Shown here piece by piece: positions 8,059-16,031 of a stretch of DNA of 34,437 bases (position 1 is its first letter; each line of letters opens with the position of its first letter). Source of the stretch: an uncultured Lachnospiraceae bacterium. GTDB taxonomy: Bacteria > Bacillota > Clostridia > Lachnospirales > Lachnospiraceae. Below the pieces are notes generated by a model. That model saw only the letters and a list, made by a program, of their open reading frames with translations, was not told where the DNA came from and ran no database searches. Where the stretch lies: contig CAJTZB010000005.1 of assembly GCA_910583815.1 (NCBI GenBank), forward strand, positions 1 to 34,437, given 5' to 3'. The position numbers were made by a program, and so were the translations under genes.

Positions 8059-9615
8059 TTACACCTGCTCCAATAATACAATGCTCCACGGCAGCAGCCG
8101 GATGGACAGATTCAGTTCTCCGTTCTCATCTGCTGTTGCAAAAAACAACGCCGGAGAAACTTCCTTCAGGGCATGTTCCTGCTGCTTGGTCAGATTTTTA
8201 GGATAGCCCATCTTTTTCCATAGTTCTGCAGAAGAATGCTCCTTATCCAAAGTAGAGATTCGGAATATTGCCCCTGCCAAAAGCCCCTTAAGATAAATCT
8301 GCTGCACCCTCTCCTGCCCCATATCCTGAATTGCTTCCGCCCTTTCATAATGAGGATATCCTGCAATTGGCACTGCCTGCTTCAGTTCTTTAGCATAGTT
8401 ATAAAATAACGCCTGCAGCTTTCCATCCTTGCTCCGCGTCACAATGCCTTCATCTTCTCTTGCCAGTTCCTCTTCTCCAAGACGGTTCAGAAAATAGTAC
8501 GCCCAGTAGGAAGGCTTCTTAATACCATGCACGTTCATCATGCCAAAACCTCCGTGAAACGCCTCAGGACCGCCTCCTGCTTCCTCAAAAATATCCGTAA
8601 ATACCCAATAAGATAAAGAGTCTGCACGGCCTGTATTGTCCAAATTGCTTTTTACAATATAATCTGCTGCCGGAAGATAATCATGGCTGTAATCCCGGCT
8701 CGTAGGACTGGAACTCCATTCTGTCAGATGGAGCTCTGCATTAGGATAAGCACTCTGTTCTACCCGATTTTTCAGCCATTGCATATCGTCTCGCAGAGAA
8801 TTTACATGTCTGGAACTGCCTTTTATATGCTGCTGTCCATCCAAGGCAAAATCAGTCGGATAAGGATGTGTGGAAACAAAGTCTACCGGCAGACCCTTCT
8901 TTTCACAGAAATTTAAAAAATCTTCTATCCATACCCCTTTCCATGAGAGGGAGTCCAAATCCTCTGTCTTGTGCGTCATGTGTTTTGAAGTATCTTCTAC
9001 CTCACCGTCAAACCGTTCATCCGGCACGAAATTACTTGTGGCAGGCCCACCTACTTTGAAAGACGCATCTACTGACTTCACTGCCCGCGCAGATACCTGA
9101 TAAAGCTCAAAATACTGCGATTTGGTTCCGTTCCAGAACGCATGGAGATCCGGTTCGTTCCATACTTCAAAATACCAGTTCCGCACTTCGCTAAGCCCAT
9201 AGCGTTCCACAAAGTGAAGAACCAGTGCCCGCACCAGTTCCTCCCATGCCTGAATGTCCTTTGGCGGTGTTACATTTCCTTTCCACCAGAACTGAGTTCC
9301 GTTCCCGCTCGCCAATGCAGGCGGCATAAAGCCAAGCTCTACGATTGGGCGTATGCCGATTTCCTGCAATGCGTCAAATATCTGGTCTATATAATACCAG
9401 TTGTACTGTAACTTCCCTGACACTTCCCTGACCACAAACATATCTTCTGCCAACAGGCCATGAAACCGGATATATTCAAACCCACATTCAGAAACTGCTT
9501 CTTTCAGCTGCCTGACCCATTCCCTGCGCAAACCTTCACACGCTCTGCCTGCACCTACACATTTGCTCCACATATGCGGCAGCGGCTTTCCTTCCTGCCT
9601 GCTGTCTGCCCACAT
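8059..9615 (-). CDS. Glycoside hydrolase family 39 (beta-xylosidase / alpha-L-iduronidase-like)
   Basis: The 518-residue predicted cytoplasmic protein has the GH-A clan arrangement: acid/base E154 in YFEVWNEPDLHAF and nucleophile E299 in LHLTEWSSSP, with FVSTHPYPTD between them, as in GH39 xylosidases. The family retains anomeric configuration and includes beta-xylosidases, alpha-L-iduronidases and several arabinose- or mannose-specific enzymes. With lyases and GH88 nearby either a xylose or a uronate side chain is plausible, and I cannot choose. The ATG at 9613-9615 is selected because AAGGGGG lies 7 bases upstream and it leaves 28 bases after the GH43 stop. The longer frame to 9681 overlaps GH43 and has no convincing site. 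The next gene (nitrilase family) begins 8 bases after the stop. Confidence 0.9.
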   Translation of the reverse strand: MWADSRQEGKPLPHMWSKCVGAGRACEGLRREWVRQLKEAVSECGFEYIRFHGLLAEDMFVVREVSGKLQYNWYYIDQIFDALQEIGIRPIVELGFMPPALASGNGTQFWWKGNVTPPKDIQAWEELVRALVLHFVERYGLSEVRNWYFEVWNEPDLHAFWNGTKSQYFELYQVSARAVKSVDASFKVGGPATSNFVPDERFDGEVEDTSKHMTHKTEDLDSLSWKGVWIEDFLNFCEKKGLPVDFVSTHPYPTDFALDGQQHIKGSSRHVNSLRDDMQWLKNRVEQSAYPNAELHLTEWSSSPTSRDYSHDYLPAADYIVKSNLDNTGRADSLSYWVFTDIFEEAGGGPEAFHGGFGMMNVHGIKKPSYWAYYFLNRLGEEELAREDEGIVTRSKDGKLQALFYNYAKELKQAVPIAGYPHYERAEAIQDMGQERVQQIYLKGLLAGAIFRISTLDKEHSSAELWKKMGYPKNLTKQQEHALKEVSPALFFATADENGELNLSIRLLPWSIVLLEQV

Positions 9616-9643
9616 GATACTACCCCCTTTGCCATCTATGGAT

Positions 9644-11335
9644 TTATTGGTCTGAAACCATAAACCAGTCAAAATCCGCATGCTTTCCGAAACCGGTCAG
9701 GTCCTGACAGCAGATGCCGGCCATTGTCCCGGTAAACCATCCTTCCCTGCATGCCTCGTCTGAAAGAAAGCTGATGTCAATACAAGGACCTATGTCCCTA
9801 AGTTCTGCATGAGTACTTCCTTCTTTGGAGCGGTATCCGTAAGAAAACCGTGCCTTTGTTCCGTCTATAGATAAATGAAGGACAACATCTTTGCCTTCCT
9901 GTAGCGGCAGATAACCTGCCAGATATTCGTATTTCTTATTTTCTGCTTTTAGCAAGGTAATGCACTTTCCCGCATCCTCATCATGGGAGAGATGCAGATA
10001 CAGATAATTATCTGTATCATAGAGCAGAATCAGGCCTGCCATCTGTTTGAATACTTCCGGCTCAAAATCAATGCAGGTTTCTGCTTCCATATGGTACTCT
10101 GTCATTCTGCGCGCAATCAAAGTCTGTGAAAACTTGGAGGCCAGACCGCTCCGTCCATACATCCGGAGCCATCCGGGACGAGCTGCAAGAGACAGATAAT
10201 GCCCATCCATAGGAATCCGTAACGATTGGTAATCCAAATGCAGCTCTTTTTCATCAAAATCATCCCAAGCCGGTTTTAGCACCGCACTGTTCTTTTTCTC
10301 TGATATTTCGTTTCTCTGAGAGTTCCGTTGTTTTGCACATTGGGGAACTTCCACAGTCTCTTTTGGCATAGTTCCGCCATCTGCCAGAGCAAGCCAGCCG
10401 TCCTCTGTCCACTTCATTTTCTGAATTGCAGTTTCCCTGCCAAGCACATATCTCCTTGCACCGGCAAAGCGTTCTGCATCCTGTGGGTTGCGGCAGTCCG
10501 ATGCCCTGCCGCAAAGATGAACCGCATACCATTCCCCATCCTGCGTCTCTACTAAGTCGCAATGTCCGGCTTTCTGCAGCAGAATATCTTCATGGTGTCT
10601 GGAAGTCAGGACAGAATAAGCTTCCCCTTCCCTCCTGCTCTCATCTGCAGGCCGATACATTTCATATGGTCCCCAAATATTCCTTGCTCTTTGGATTGTC
10701 TGCCCATGTCCTTCTCCGGTTCCGGTATCAGCAGAAAACAGATAGTACCAGCCATTCCGCTTAAAAATATGAGGCCCTTCCAGAAAAATCCCATCTGCCC
10801 GGTAAATATCCTTTACCGGCCCTACCATCTTCTGCTGAACCGGGTCAAATTCCTGAAGCACCAAACGCCCTGCGTATTTCTTTGGCACACGATGGTCCGT
10901 CACCATGCTGACCATATATTTCCGCCCATCATCATCATGAAATAAAGAGGGGTCAAAACCAAAATTGTTGAGCGCTATAGGCTCCGACCAAGGCCCATGA
11001 ATATCTTTCGTGGTAACAAGATAATTTTCCGTATCGTACATATTGCAGTAAAATGCTTTTACAATGGTATAAACCAGATAAAACGTGCCTTTATCATAGG
11101 TCAGGCAAGGCGCCCAAATACCTTGTGATGCCCCGACTCCACGCAAATCCAGCTGGGAAACCCTGTTAAGCGGATATTCTATCAGTTCCCAATGTATCAG
11201 GTCTTTGGAATGATGCAGCCTGACTCCCGGCCACCATTCAAATGTCGAAGTCGCAATGTAATAATCCTCTTCTACCCGGATAATGGATGGATCAGGATGA
11301 AATCCGCGCAAAATCGGATTTTGTATATGCTCCAT
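9644..11335 (-). CDS. Glycoside hydrolase family 43 (beta-xylosidase type with C-terminal beta-sandwich)
   Basis: The 563-residue protein has an N-terminal five-bladed propeller with all three GH43 acids: base D15 in GFHPDPSIIR, pKa-modulating D128 in GFDPSLFHDDDGRKY, and acid E186 in FLEGPHIFKRNG. Residues from about 350 form the concanavalin-like C-terminal domain of the GH43 beta-xylosidase subfamilies (for example the stretch ending LILLYDTDNYLYLHL). It should release xylose (or arabinofuranose) from oligosaccharide ends. No signal peptide is present. TAGGAGG lies 6 bases before the ATG, the best ribosome binding site in the enzyme operon. It follows the heparinase-family gene after a 131-base gap with an inverted repeat and is followed closely by GH39. 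Confidence 0.92.
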   Translation of the reverse strand: MEHIQNPILRGFHPDPSIIRVEEDYYIATSTFEWWPGVRLHHSKDLIHWELIEYPLNRVSQLDLRGVGASQGIWAPCLTYDKGTFYLVYTIVKAFYCNMYDTENYLVTTKDIHGPWSEPIALNNFGFDPSLFHDDDGRKYMVSMVTDHRVPKKYAGRLVLQEFDPVQQKMVGPVKDIYRADGIFLEGPHIFKRNGWYYLFSADTGTGEGHGQTIQRARNIWGPYEMYRPADESRREGEAYSVLTSRHHEDILLQKAGHCDLVETQDGEWYAVHLCGRASDCRNPQDAERFAGARRYVLGRETAIQKMKWTEDGWLALADGGTMPKETVEVPQCAKQRNSQRNEISEKKNSAVLKPAWDDFDEKELHLDYQSLRIPMDGHYLSLAARPGWLRMYGRSGLASKFSQTLIARRMTEYHMEAETCIDFEPEVFKQMAGLILLYDTDNYLYLHLSHDEDAGKCITLLKAENKKYEYLAGYLPLQEGKDVVLHLSIDGTKARFSYGYRSKEGSTHAELRDIGPCIDISFLSDEACREGWFTGTMAGICCQDLTGFGKHADFDWFMVSDQ

Positions 11336-11373
11336 AGACTACCTCCTATATTAGTTTCATCGCTTCCTTCCAA

Positions 11374-11433
11374 CGCCCCATTTAGGAGAAGGGCTATTCC
11401 GTTGCTGCCGCATCTGAAATCCCTTCTGGGGCG
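11374..11433. other. Intercistronic inverted repeat between heparinase-family gene and GH43
   Basis: CGCCCC (11374-11379) pairs with GGGGCG (11428-11433), and AGAAGGG (11387-11393) pairs with CCCTTCT (11421-11427), giving a two-part stem with a 7-base bulge and a 27-base loop. In the sense direction of the operon (minus) no T-run follows, so it does not look like a terminator. It may stabilise or separate the messages of the two genes. On the plus strand it is followed by TCTTTATTTT, but no plus-strand gene ends here. Confidence 0.45.
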
Positions 11434-11466
11434 TCTTTATTTTAAGGCTGTTTTCAGTGCCGTTTT

Positions 11467-14400
11467 TCATGTATGTTCTGTCTGTGTAAGGCTTCCTTGT
11501 ACATAGGTATCCAGCCTGACAGCAACCGCTCCATCTATTTCTTCCACACTTACTTCCTGTATGGTGCCGTTCTCAAAACAGATCCTCACCTTATCTTCGG
11601 ACATACCTTCTACAGAAGCTACTTTTTTTGTTCCTTCATGCGGTTCTATCACGGTAACAAACCTGCCGTGCACTGCGTTTTGCCCTACTCCGTAAGTTGT
11701 ACGGCGCTGCCCTTCTTCTCCCGGGAAATTATCTGCACCAAGGATTCCTCTCAGGCGTACTGCCCTTAATCCGCTTAAGTCATACTCCAATATCGCAGGC
11801 TGTGTGTGATCCACGGCACTGACAGGAATCGCATCCGCATACTCGTTTCCTTCTATCAGAACCCTTCCTCCTTCATAATCCCTGCCGATTCCATGCCCGG
11901 CATCAATGTTTGTCTGCATGGCCGGAAGCTCTGCCAATGAAAGTTTTCTCCCATCTTCCAGCTCCAGATGAGCGTCCCCAAGGAACAGGCACTGTTTGGA
12001 GTCGTGAGGATACATTTGTTCTGTATACAATGGACGATGGAATATCTCCAATCTCAAAACATGGTTTTGTGGATCTAATTTTATATCAAGTTTCCTTGCG
12101 CCAAGCAGCCAGGCATTTGCAGAAAAGCTTTCCACACAGCTGCCGTCTATCCATGCTTTAAAATCATACGGTGCTTTCATACCCAAGTCTTCTGCTGCCA
12201 GCCCAACAGACTGCACGCTCCTTTGCGGCCATGCTGTATAGACATCCATGCATAAATCGCCTTCTTCACCATAGCGGCTGCGTGTTCCTCTAAGGTCCTC
12301 TCCCTCTCCGAATTTCGTTACAAATCTGGCAACCGTCTCCCCTTCTGCCTCATACCAGAAGCAGTCTGTAATAAACTGCTCATCGCTTCTTGGATCCTCC
12401 GATTTTTTTCCGGTATGAGTTTTCATACGGATGCTGCCCCTGTCACCTATCTGTTCTAAGCTTTGAAAACCCTTTATTTGCATCAGGTTTTCATATCGAT
12501 GTTCTGTTTCGCCGCCATAAGCCGAATCAAAAAGCACAATGCAGTCGTCTAACACTGCCATTACTCTTGTCTGCACAATCGGTTCTGTCAGTTCCGTGAT
12601 TTCCCCATATGGGGCGGCATCATAAGATGGCAGGTCGCTGGCGTTGTACTCGCAGCGTTCTCTTAAGCTTTCCTTTCCGTTATATATCATGCCGCCAAAC
12701 GGCGGGAATCCCCATCTGCTTTTGGTCCGGACTGCCGCCGCCTGCAGCTTCCTTCCGCTATAGAACAGTACTCTCCCTGCATCTGCCGGAACCTGCATTT
12801 TCCCATCTACGACAACCATGTTCTTTGTATTGGAATTCTGCACATAGAACTTATACATAAAATGCCCATAGCCCCACCAGACATGCTCCGGATTATAGAA
12901 GCTCCGCCCATAGCGCATGACAGACAGCAGCTCTGTTCTGTCAAAATGCCCATGTGCATATCCGTGGGAACCATACCGCAGTACTGCCTGAATCTGCTGC
13001 CTCGGCTCTCTTCCTTCTGTCTGGCTGCGCAGCATTGCGATGCCGATGTTGTCAGAGTACGCACTTTTATATGCCTCCCCAAGATCATATTCCGGAAGGT
13101 CTGCATGGCCAAATACCGGGTCTGCCATATCAAAGCGCTTGATAACCGGAAGATAGGCAGGGTCTTTGTAATGCGTATATGCCAAATCAAAAGTAGAGCC
13201 AAAATGCACCCCTTCAATCTTCTTTTCGTCTGAATCATTGATACCAAACAGTACCCCTCTGTCATCTAAAAAAGGAATAACCGCATCAAATAAATCCTTA
13301 ATGCAAACAGAACTCTTTTTTATTCCTCCCCATTTTTCATTATACATCCCATGTCTGATGCTTCTTTTCTCCCCTTTGTAAATGCTGCCTACTTCCTTTC
13401 CATAAGAAAGCGGAAAACGGTAGTGAATCAGATCAATTCCAAACGGAAGCAGTGCATGTGCGCTGTGCAGATACATAGACGAAACCCAAATATTGTATCC
13501 TACAGAGCATTCGTACCACCAGCCGTCTGCAAATGTACCGTGGCAAAGCTGCTCAAAACTGCCGCATGGCCCAAACAGAAAACGCTTCATTCGTTCAAAA
13601 TCCTGTAATACCATCGCACAATATACTGCTCCGGTCAGTTCTGACAACACCCAGTTGGAAATATGTCCATTGCAGACGTGCCTGTCTAATATCTCCATAT
13701 AAATCCGGAAGCACTGTTCTATCCCTCTATGCTCCTCTTCTGACAGAACTCCTGCGTCATAAATCATATCGTAAGCAAGCGCCAGATGCTGGAAAAAATG
13801 TCCTTCTTGGACATAAGACTGGCTGCAGCCTTTCTTCCGAACCGGATACCCCTCCTCCGGACTTATAAAAAACCGGAAAAAAGCCGCAATCTTTTCCGCA
13901 TAGATACGTTCGCCTGTGATGGAATACAGATAGGCGCAGGACATCACATAATGTTCCTGCCTTGTATCATAACAATAATCCCTCTCACCAAACGGAACCA
14001 TCGCCGGAACTTCCCACCCATCGGCATCCACGCGCAGCTTTTCATAGCCTTCTAAAAACGCAGGTTCCCTCTGAATCCTTTCTGCAACTTCTTTCCATTT
14101 CTCTTTTGTATGATAGATATAAGGATGTTCCAATGCGCGAAGTGTAAATACGGATATTTCTTCTGCCTCCGCTGAATTTCCTTCCGGTATCAGCCGGATT
14201 GTTGTTTTCTCATGTGCCCCCGCCGGCATATAGTCATGGACACAGACGGAAACCGTAATCTCTTTAGAACCATAAGGTTCCAGCAAAAAATTCTCCGGGG
14301 AAATCTCCGCATACATGGATTCCCAGCCTTCTACTGCCTGAACTGCCGATACTGTCTGTCTGCAGCCACGGCAATTATGTACCACCATTTTATATTGTAC

Positions 14401-14850
14401 GGTTTCTGAGACGTTGCCTGACTTCCCAAGGATGCCGGTTTCCACGTAAATGCTGCTGCCTCTGAGCAGCTTCATATTCTTTATTTCCATAGCTCCTGTC
14501 ACTTCGACAGAAACCAATTCTCTCCAAATATTTGTTTTTGCTCGCTCCACCTCAAAATCCTGCAGCGCAAGCTGACAGCAATGTTCCCCTGCTTCTGCAA
14601 ACACAAGCATCGTCTGAAGTTTGCTGCCGTCAAAAAATCCTGCCGTTACGGTTACTGACTTATTCGGCTCATTTGTAACCAATTGTAAATGAAAGCCATG
14701 CCACCTCATGACATCAGCGGCAGCATCGTTTGCAAAGTCAAATCCCAGCGGACGCCTTCCTGCACCCTCCGGTGCAGGATACAGAAAACGGATTCCGTTC
14801 TCTAGTTTTTCCTGTTTCCACTCCTGACATAAATCCATCCGATTCTTCAT
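11467..14850 (-). CDS. Heparinase II/III-family protein, large (copy 2), first gene of the enzyme operon
   Basis: About 1127 residues with no signal peptide. An N-terminal beta-rich region (about 1-235, including a CARDB/NEW3-like segment around 140-230) is followed by an alpha/alpha barrel (about 240-560), with N399 in HISNWVLSELTGAVYCAMV and the WWYECSVGYN segment. A beta-sheet heparinase domain follows with HGYAHGHFDR, then a long C-terminal extension of about 300 residues. It is clearly paralogous to copy 3 on the other side of the regulator (same CAMVLQD block, same VVVDG-MQ block). At the VVVDG motif it reads SNTKNMVVVDG where copy 3 reads SVAHNMVVVDG, so a usually conserved His is missing. 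The ATG at 14848-14850 has AGAGG 5 bases upstream. It is probably transcribed from the promoter region shared with the AraC gene. The substrate is unknown. Confidence 0.83.
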   Translation of the reverse strand: MKNRMDLCQEWKQEKLENGIRFLYPAPEGAGRRPLGFDFANDAAADVMRWHGFHLQLVTNEPNKSVTVTAGFFDGSKLQTMLVFAEAGEHCCQLALQDFEVERAKTNIWRELVSVEVTGAMEIKNMKLLRGSSIYVETGILGKSGNVSETVQYKMVVHNCRGCRQTVSAVQAVEGWESMYAEISPENFLLEPYGSKEITVSVCVHDYMPAGAHEKTTIRLIPEGNSAEAEEISVFTLRALEHPYIYHTKEKWKEVAERIQREPAFLEGYEKLRVDADGWEVPAMVPFGERDYCYDTRQEHYVMSCAYLYSITGERIYAEKIAAFFRFFISPEEGYPVRKKGCSQSYVQEGHFFQHLALAYDMIYDAGVLSEEEHRGIEQCFRIYMEILDRHVCNGHISNWVLSELTGAVYCAMVLQDFERMKRFLFGPCGSFEQLCHGTFADGWWYECSVGYNIWVSSMYLHSAHALLPFGIDLIHYRFPLSYGKEVGSIYKGEKRSIRHGMYNEKWGGIKKSSVCIKDLFDAVIPFLDDRGVLFGINDSDEKKIEGVHFGSTFDLAYTHYKDPAYLPVIKRFDMADPVFGHADLPEYDLGEAYKSAYSDNIGIAMLRSQTEGREPRQQIQAVLRYGSHGYAHGHFDRTELLSVMRYGRSFYNPEHVWWGYGHFMYKFYVQNSNTKNMVVVDGKMQVPADAGRVLFYSGRKLQAAAVRTKSRWGFPPFGGMIYNGKESLRERCEYNASDLPSYDAAPYGEITELTEPIVQTRVMAVLDDCIVLFDSAYGGETEHRYENLMQIKGFQSLEQIGDRGSIRMKTHTGKKSEDPRSDEQFITDCFWYEAEGETVARFVTKFGEGEDLRGTRSRYGEEGDLCMDVYTAWPQRSVQSVGLAAEDLGMKAPYDFKAWIDGSCVESFSANAWLLGARKLDIKLDPQNHVLRLEIFHRPLYTEQMYPHDSKQCLFLGDAHLELEDGRKLSLAELPAMQTNIDAGHGIGRDYEGGRVLIEGNEYADAIPVSAVDHTQPAILEYDLSGLRAVRLRGILGADNFPGEEGQRRTTYGVGQNAVHGRFVTVIEPHEGTKKVASVEGMSEDKVRICFENGTIQEVSVEEIDGAVAVRLDTYVQGSLTQTEHT

Positions 14851-14893
14851 AATTGCCTCTTTTCTGCTGCAAACAAACAGCATTTCATAGAAA

Positions 14894-14982
14894 ATTATAC
14901 CTTGGCTTCCAATTTTTTATCAGCCATATCCATAGCAATATACATTTTTTTCAATTATATCAACTTGACAAAAAAGATACAA
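14894..14982 (-). promoter_or_regulatory. Candidate minus-strand promoters for the enzyme operon
   Basis: On the minus strand a perfect TATAAT lies at 14894-14899, 44 bases before the ATG, but has no recognisable -35 at the usual distance, as expected for an activator-dependent promoter. A second candidate has TATAAT at 14954-14959 and TTGTAT at 14977-14982 (18-base spacer), overlapping the opposite-facing AraC promoter. These are sequence matches only; no start site is known. Confidence 0.45.
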
Positions 14983-14993
14983 TTTCATAAAAT
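14965..14993 (+). promoter_or_regulatory. Promoter of the AraC-type regulator gene
   Basis: A perfect TTGACA (14965-14970), a 17-base spacer and TAAAAT (14988-14993) form a near-consensus sigma-A promoter. The start of transcription would be near 15000, leaving an untranslated leader of about 110 bases before the ATG at 15113. The same bases overlap a possible minus-strand promoter, so the two directions may compete. Confidence 0.7.
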
Positions 14994-14999
14994 AGCATT

Positions 15000-15015
15000 A
15001 ACTGATTTTTTCTGC
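15000..15015 (+). promoter_or_regulatory. Candidate regulator operator, motif shared with the uptake-operon promoter
   Basis: AACTGATTTTTTCTGC here matches AACTGATATATTCTGC at 31956-31971 at 14 of 16 positions. It lies at the predicted start of the AraC transcript and 150 bases upstream of the divergent heparinase-family gene. This fits a site where the regulator controls itself and both operons, but the motif is AT-rich and the evidence is limited to two copies. Confidence 0.35.
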
Positions 15016-15032
15016 AATGCGCAGATTTTTTT
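15011..15032 (+). promoter_or_regulatory. Small stem-loop followed by T-run in the AraC leader
   Basis: TCTGC (15011-15015) pairs with GCAGA (15021-15025) around a 5-base loop, followed directly by seven T residues (15026-15032). This has the shape of a weak intrinsic terminator inside the regulator's leader, 80 bases before the ATG. The stem is only 5 base pairs, so attenuation is possible but not established. It overlaps the candidate operator. Confidence 0.3.
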
Positions 15033-15112
15033 ACACTGCATTTTCGCAACGGCAGCACTTTATTTTGGCAATGGCATTGATATGCTGCCGGCAATATTAG
15101 GAGGAACCTGCG

Positions 15113-15940
15113 ATGATTACAATAAATTTCTGTGGCTATGATTCTATGCACAAGGCAGCTCTGAACACTGTCTATCCAAGCGGCTATGAGGACTACACTC
15201 TGCTTCTGATTAAAACAGAATCGTTTTTTGAAATTGACGGCACTTTTATAGATATGCCGCCGAATACGATTATGCTTTACAAGCCGCATTCCCCTATCCA
15301 TTATGGCTGCAGAGAACCCCATTATAATGACGACTGGATTCATTTTGAACTGCACGATAAGGACGAAACGCTTTTGGAAGAGCTGGGAATCCCTATGAAC
15401 AAACCGTTTATCCTGCCTAATATGAGGACTTTGACAAACTACAGCAAACGAGTTGTGTTAGAAAAGCTTTCTACACATCTCTATAAAAAAGAGGTCATGG
15501 ATTCCCTGATGCATGCACTTCTTTTTTCGATTGCCAATCAGCTTTATGAAGCATCAAACGGTAAAATCAGCAGCAAATATTACCATTCCATGAATAAACT
15601 GCGTATGGAAATTTTAAATACTCCTAATAAAAAATGGGAAACTGCCGAACTTTCCGAAAGAATCCATTTAAGTATTTCCCATTTCCAGCATCTGTACAAA
15701 GAATTTTTTGGAGTAACCTGCATTCAGGACATTATCAACGCCCGGATCAGATTTGCACAGTTCCATCTCTGCACTTCAGAAATGTCCATCTCTTCTTTGG
15801 CTTCCTTCTGTGGGTATGAAAACGAGCTTCATTTTATGCGGCAGTTCAAAAAGCTGACCGGTATGACCCCAAGCCAGTACCGGTCGGCATACCGGACAGA
15901 AGATGGTCAGAAGAACTATTTCAAGCCGTACAATCTATAG
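15113..15940 (+). CDS. AraC-family transcriptional regulator
   Basis: The 275-residue protein is the only plus-strand gene. An N-terminal cupin-like sensing domain (about 1-150, containing PPNTIMLYKPHSPIHYG and DDWIHFEL) is joined to a C-terminal double helix-turn-helix. The first helix pair lies around 175-205 (TAELSERIHLSISHFQHLYK) and the second around 222-256, ending in the family signature LTGMTPSQYR. Such regulators normally bind an imported sugar and activate adjacent catabolic operons. It lies divergent to the enzyme operon and convergent with the third heparinase-family gene, so it is the obvious candidate controller of the whole locus. AGGAGG is 8 bases before the ATG, with a near-consensus promoter upstream and a strong terminator after the stop. 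Confidence 0.93.
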   Translation: MITINFCGYDSMHKAALNTVYPSGYEDYTLLLIKTESFFEIDGTFIDMPPNTIMLYKPHSPIHYGCREPHYNDDWIHFELHDKDETLLEELGIPMNKPFILPNMRTLTNYSKRVVLEKLSTHLYKKEVMDSLMHALLFSIANQLYEASNGKISSKYYHSMNKLRMEILNTPNKKWETAELSERIHLSISHFQHLYKEFFGVTCIQDIINARIRFAQFHLCTSEMSISSLASFCGYENELHFMRQFKKLTGMTPSQYRSAYRTEDGQKNYFKPYNL

Positions 15941-15969
15941 AAGCAAATTTGTCAATCCTCAAAATTGCA

Positions 15970-16020
15970 AGGAATGGGACATGGAACCTGAATAAATCCC
16001 AAAGTCCCATTCCTTTATTT
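15970..16020. terminator. Bidirectional terminator between regulator and heparinase-family gene
   Basis: An 11-base-pair perfect stem, AGGAATGGGAC (15970-15980) with GTCCCATTCCT (16004-16014), has a 23-base loop. On the plus strand it is followed by TTATTT and further T-rich sequence, ending the AraC transcript. On the minus strand it is followed by TGCAATTTTG, so it may also end the convergent transcript. Confidence 0.8.
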
Positions 16021-16031
16021 ATATATTTTTT

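Noticed and set aside
11374..11440. Intrinsic terminator on the plus strand (stem followed by TCTTTATTTT)
   Set aside because: No plus-strand gene ends nearby, and in the operon's sense direction there is no T-run, so I describe it only as an inverted repeat.
12807..13265. Minus-strand open frame inside copy 2 of the heparinase-family gene
   Set aside because: It is in another frame of a gene whose translation matches its family across this whole stretch.
15000..15112. Riboswitch in the AraC leader
   Set aside because: The leader is short and shows only one small hairpin; no known riboswitch core motif was recognised.
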